Shown here: one piece after another, positions 62,348 through 64,000 of the stretch | Numbering within the stretch: the first letter of the stretch is position 1 | Layout of the letters: the number at the start of each line of letters is the position of its first letter | Source of the DNA: Pseudomonas nunensis | Lineage (GTDB): Bacteria > Pseudomonadota > Gammaproteobacteria > Pseudomonadales > Pseudomonadaceae | Direction: 5' to 3' | Length of the DNA: 64,000 bases | Assembly (NCBI RefSeq): GCF_024296925.1 | Contig: NZ_CP101125.1 | Coordinates: forward strand, 3,660,501-3,724,500 | Position numbers and translations under genes: made by a program | Notes under the pieces: generated by a model | Told to the model about the DNA's origin: nothing | The model's input: only the letters and a program-made list of their open reading frames with translations | Database searches by the model: none

Positions 62348-63280
62348 TCACGTGTTGGAGGGTGATTGCGGCGTATCGGGATTGAGCTGCTGACGCCTGA
62401 ACTGTCCGGGAGGCTGGCCATGGATCTGACGAAAGCGTCGCGAGAAATACGCCTCGTCAGCGAAACCGCACAACCTCGCCACCTCCCCCACCGGCCGGGT
62501 TCCGTTGAGCAAATAATTGCGCGCTGCGTGCATCCGGCGTTCGAGCACCAGCTCGGTGAAGGTCTTGCCGATTTCCTTGCGCAGCCAGTGCGTCAGGTAC
62601 GTCGGTGACAGGTAAGTCGCCGCAGCCACCTTGATCAGGTTCAGGTCGGGGTCGGCTATGTTCTTGCGCAAGTATTCCGACATCCTGCTCAACGCATCGC
62701 GTCGGCTGACCTCGGCGGCATTCTCTTCGGCCAGGCGTTTCAGCGGCTCGGCATACAGGGCGCAGACGCTTCCCACCAATTGCAGCAGCAGGCCCTTGAG
62801 CATCTCGCGGGTACCGAACTGACGATTTTCGTCCAACACGCGCATCTGTTCTATCAGGCCACAGACTTTGTGGAAATCCTCATCACCGAGGATGAAATCC
62901 AGATGCTCCTGGAAGCGGAATGGCGATAACTCCGGGGCCAGCAGAATCGAGACTTCCTCCAGGTCCATCGGGTCGCACTGCAAGTGCGGCAGCAGAAAGG
63001 TCTGGGAAAAATTGATCACCATGAAATTGCTGTCGGCCGGGTGCGGAATCACGTGCACGCGATGCGGCAGGATAAACGCCAGCGTGTTGCGCGGAAACGG
63101 ACGTTCGACGTTGCCAATGTGCTGCACGGTGTCGCCACCGAGGTTGACCTGAATCTGGAAATACTCGTGGCGATGCGGACTGGTTTCGGCGCGCCGGCCC
63201 TTTTTATCGCGGATGTAGAAATCCGTCAGTTCGCTGCGCTGCTGCATGACGTAGGTGGGGACTCGACTCGGTGACGACAT
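62348..63280 (-). CDS. AraC-family regulator with cupin sensor domain
   Basis: 310 residues. An N-terminal cupin-like sensor (HRHEYFQIQVNLGGDTVQHI near 37-56) and a C-terminal AraC domain with NLIKVAAATYLSPTYLTHWL and RPVGEVARLCGFADEAYFSR. The start at 63280 has GAGGAT about nine bases upstream; ATG 63247 is an alternative. It diverges from the MFS permease gene at 63865, probably its target. A 42-base stretch of this gene has a close copy at 56419. Confidence 0.88.
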   Translation of the reverse strand: MSSPSRVPTYVMQQRSELTDFYIRDKKGRRAETSPHRHEYFQIQVNLGGDTVQHIGNVERPFPRNTLAFILPHRVHVIPHPADSNFMVINFSQTFLLPHLQCDPMDLEEVSILLAPELSPFRFQEHLDFILGDEDFHKVCGLIEQMRVLDENRQFGTREMLKGLLLQLVGSVCALYAEPLKRLAEENAAEVSRRDALSRMSEYLRKNIADPDLNLIKVAAATYLSPTYLTHWLRKEIGKTFTELVLERRMHAARNYLLNGTRPVGEVARLCGFADEAYFSRRFRQIHGQPPGQFRRQQLNPDTPQSPSNT

Positions 63281-63864
63281 TTCCTGAGGATCCTCGACAG
63301 GTGCATGGGCAGGTTGTCGTCGCGCCGAGGTGCTGGCGGCGACGTGGGTGATTGTGATGGTGCACGCCGGCAGATTTCAACCTGTCATAGGATGACCATG
63401 ACATTCAATGAATTAATTGAACCCGTGTGCTCTCTGTCGCCTGTCCAAAAAACACAGCGCGGTCATAATATTTTTATCCATATATAACAACAAGTTATCG
63501 ACAATTTACGCAACACCGCTGGAAATTAGCGGATCGCCGTTTTCTTGGACACCCCCATTAATCCCTGTTTTCAGAGGAAAAAACGATCTAACGCCTCCGT
63601 TGATTTTGAAAGGTTGTACGACCACTGTGGCAGCCAATGCAGCCCGATCTTCCAAAAACAATCAAAAGGTGCGCACTCATGAACCGACTTTTTTCCCCCG
63701 CGACTCCTCCCCCGACCAGCCCTGTCCGAAGGCGTATCTGAGCGCCTGACAGCAGCTGTCCGCGCCTCCCACTCAAGCAACGATTGCCCTGCCCCGGTAC
63801 TGGGGGCTTCGGTTTCGGCTGCGCGCGAACATCTCGATTTTTCTAACAATAAAAAGGTCCATCC
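63281..63864. other. Intergenic region before the terminal MFS gene
   Basis: 584 bases. Low-quality open frames on both strands lack codon bias. A short frame at 63679-63741 (MNRLFSPATPPPTSPVRRRI) has AGGTG eight bases upstream and could be a leader peptide, but support is weak. Confidence 0.4.
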
Positions 63865-64000
63865 ATGTCGAACTCGCAAACCTCCCCGTCCACCGCGTCG
63901 TCGGTGAGTATCGGCGCACGGGACGCCGTACAGACTCAGCGCCTGCCAACCCGCCGGCGCTGGTTCATGCTGTCGTTGCTGCTGATTGCGACCATCATCA
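63865..64000 (+). CDS. MFS permease, N-terminal fragment (continues beyond window)
   Basis: ATG 63865 has AAGGT seven bases upstream; 45 codons are visible before the window ends. A hydrophilic N-terminus leads into RRWFMLSLLLIATII, the start of transmembrane helix 1 in ACS-family anion:proton symporters (sugar-acid transporters). Divergent from a cupin-AraC regulator. A role in uptake of a sugar acid such as 2-ketogluconate would fit the nearby periplasmic dehydrogenase, but too little sequence is present to decide. Confidence 0.7.
   Translation, partial: MSNSQTSPSTASSVSIGARDAVQTQRLPTRRRWFMLSLLLIATII

Noticed and set aside
63417-63749. 110-codon open frame before the terminal MFS gene
   Set aside because: No ribosome site, atypical composition and no recognisable sequence; treated as intergenic.

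Overview
The window is chromosomal DNA of a Pseudomonas, most likely of the P. fluorescens group. The reasons are high-GC coding with NNC/NNG codon bias, dense LysR/AraC/GntR regulators, and at least four families of intergenic inverted repeats typical of these genomes, including the REP type GTGGGAGCGGGCTTGCTCGC. No rRNA, tRNA, CRISPR array, integrase or transposase was recognised. About 57 protein genes are supported; the last one runs off the right edge.

Layout. (1) 74-6166: acetamidase/formamidase with a LysR gene, an exported metallo-beta-lactamase-fold hydrolase, a short AraC regulator, and a flavodoxin-like plus cofactor-free haloperoxidase operon. An identical 20-bp sequence lies upstream of the AraC gene and of that operon. 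(2) 6485-12942: two convergent, tail-overlapping paralogous regulators (winged helix plus STAND ATPase), a DJ-1/AraC regulator and a pirin. (3) 13118-18528: LysR/MFS divergent pair, quinone oxidoreductase, GAF-EAL c-di-GMP protein. (4) 18530-23454: a 2-deoxyribose locus (deoC, DeoR-type repressor, DeoX-, DeoP- and DeoK-like genes) with matching TGTTA(C/T)TTAAATAACA palindromes in front of both transcription units. (5) 23455-28640: a 136-bp-period REP array, alpha/beta hydrolase, ABC exporter, and an AT-rich two-gene cassette (nucleotidyltransferase-like protein plus unknown partner) that looks horizontally acquired. (6) 28739-35677: AraC, TetR and EAL regulators, 3-hydroxyacyl-CoA dehydrogenase and small membrane proteins.

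(7) 35932-50166 is the most striking region. It holds four or five transcription units with TGGTATACCA-type palindromes before most promoters and a GntR/FCD regulator inside. They encode a luciferase-like flavin monooxygenase, two paralogous flavin reductases, an aldehyde dehydrogenase, an alpha/beta hydrolase, a carboxymuconolactone-decarboxylase-like protein, an AA_synth (DUF1185) protein, a polyamine/betaine-type ABC importer and a FolD paralogue. A degenerate RibBA (RibBX-like) and a zinc-ribbon Nudix of the FAD-hydrolase type are also present. The set resembles the trigonelline (N-methylnicotinate) ring-opening pathway of Acinetobacter, here apparently with its own FMN-supply genes. The substrate is inferred, not shown.

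(8) 50471-54132: glucarate/galactarate dehydratase and permease with a divergent LysR gene. (9) 54201-60028: Pseudomonas-type trehalose synthase and a three-subunit periplasmic FAD/cytochrome c dehydrogenase (gluconate 2-dehydrogenase type). (10) 60637-64000: a chemoreceptor, an AraC regulator and the start of an MFS permease. The right end therefore looks like sensing, uptake and periplasmic oxidation of sugar acids, though only adjacency links these genes.
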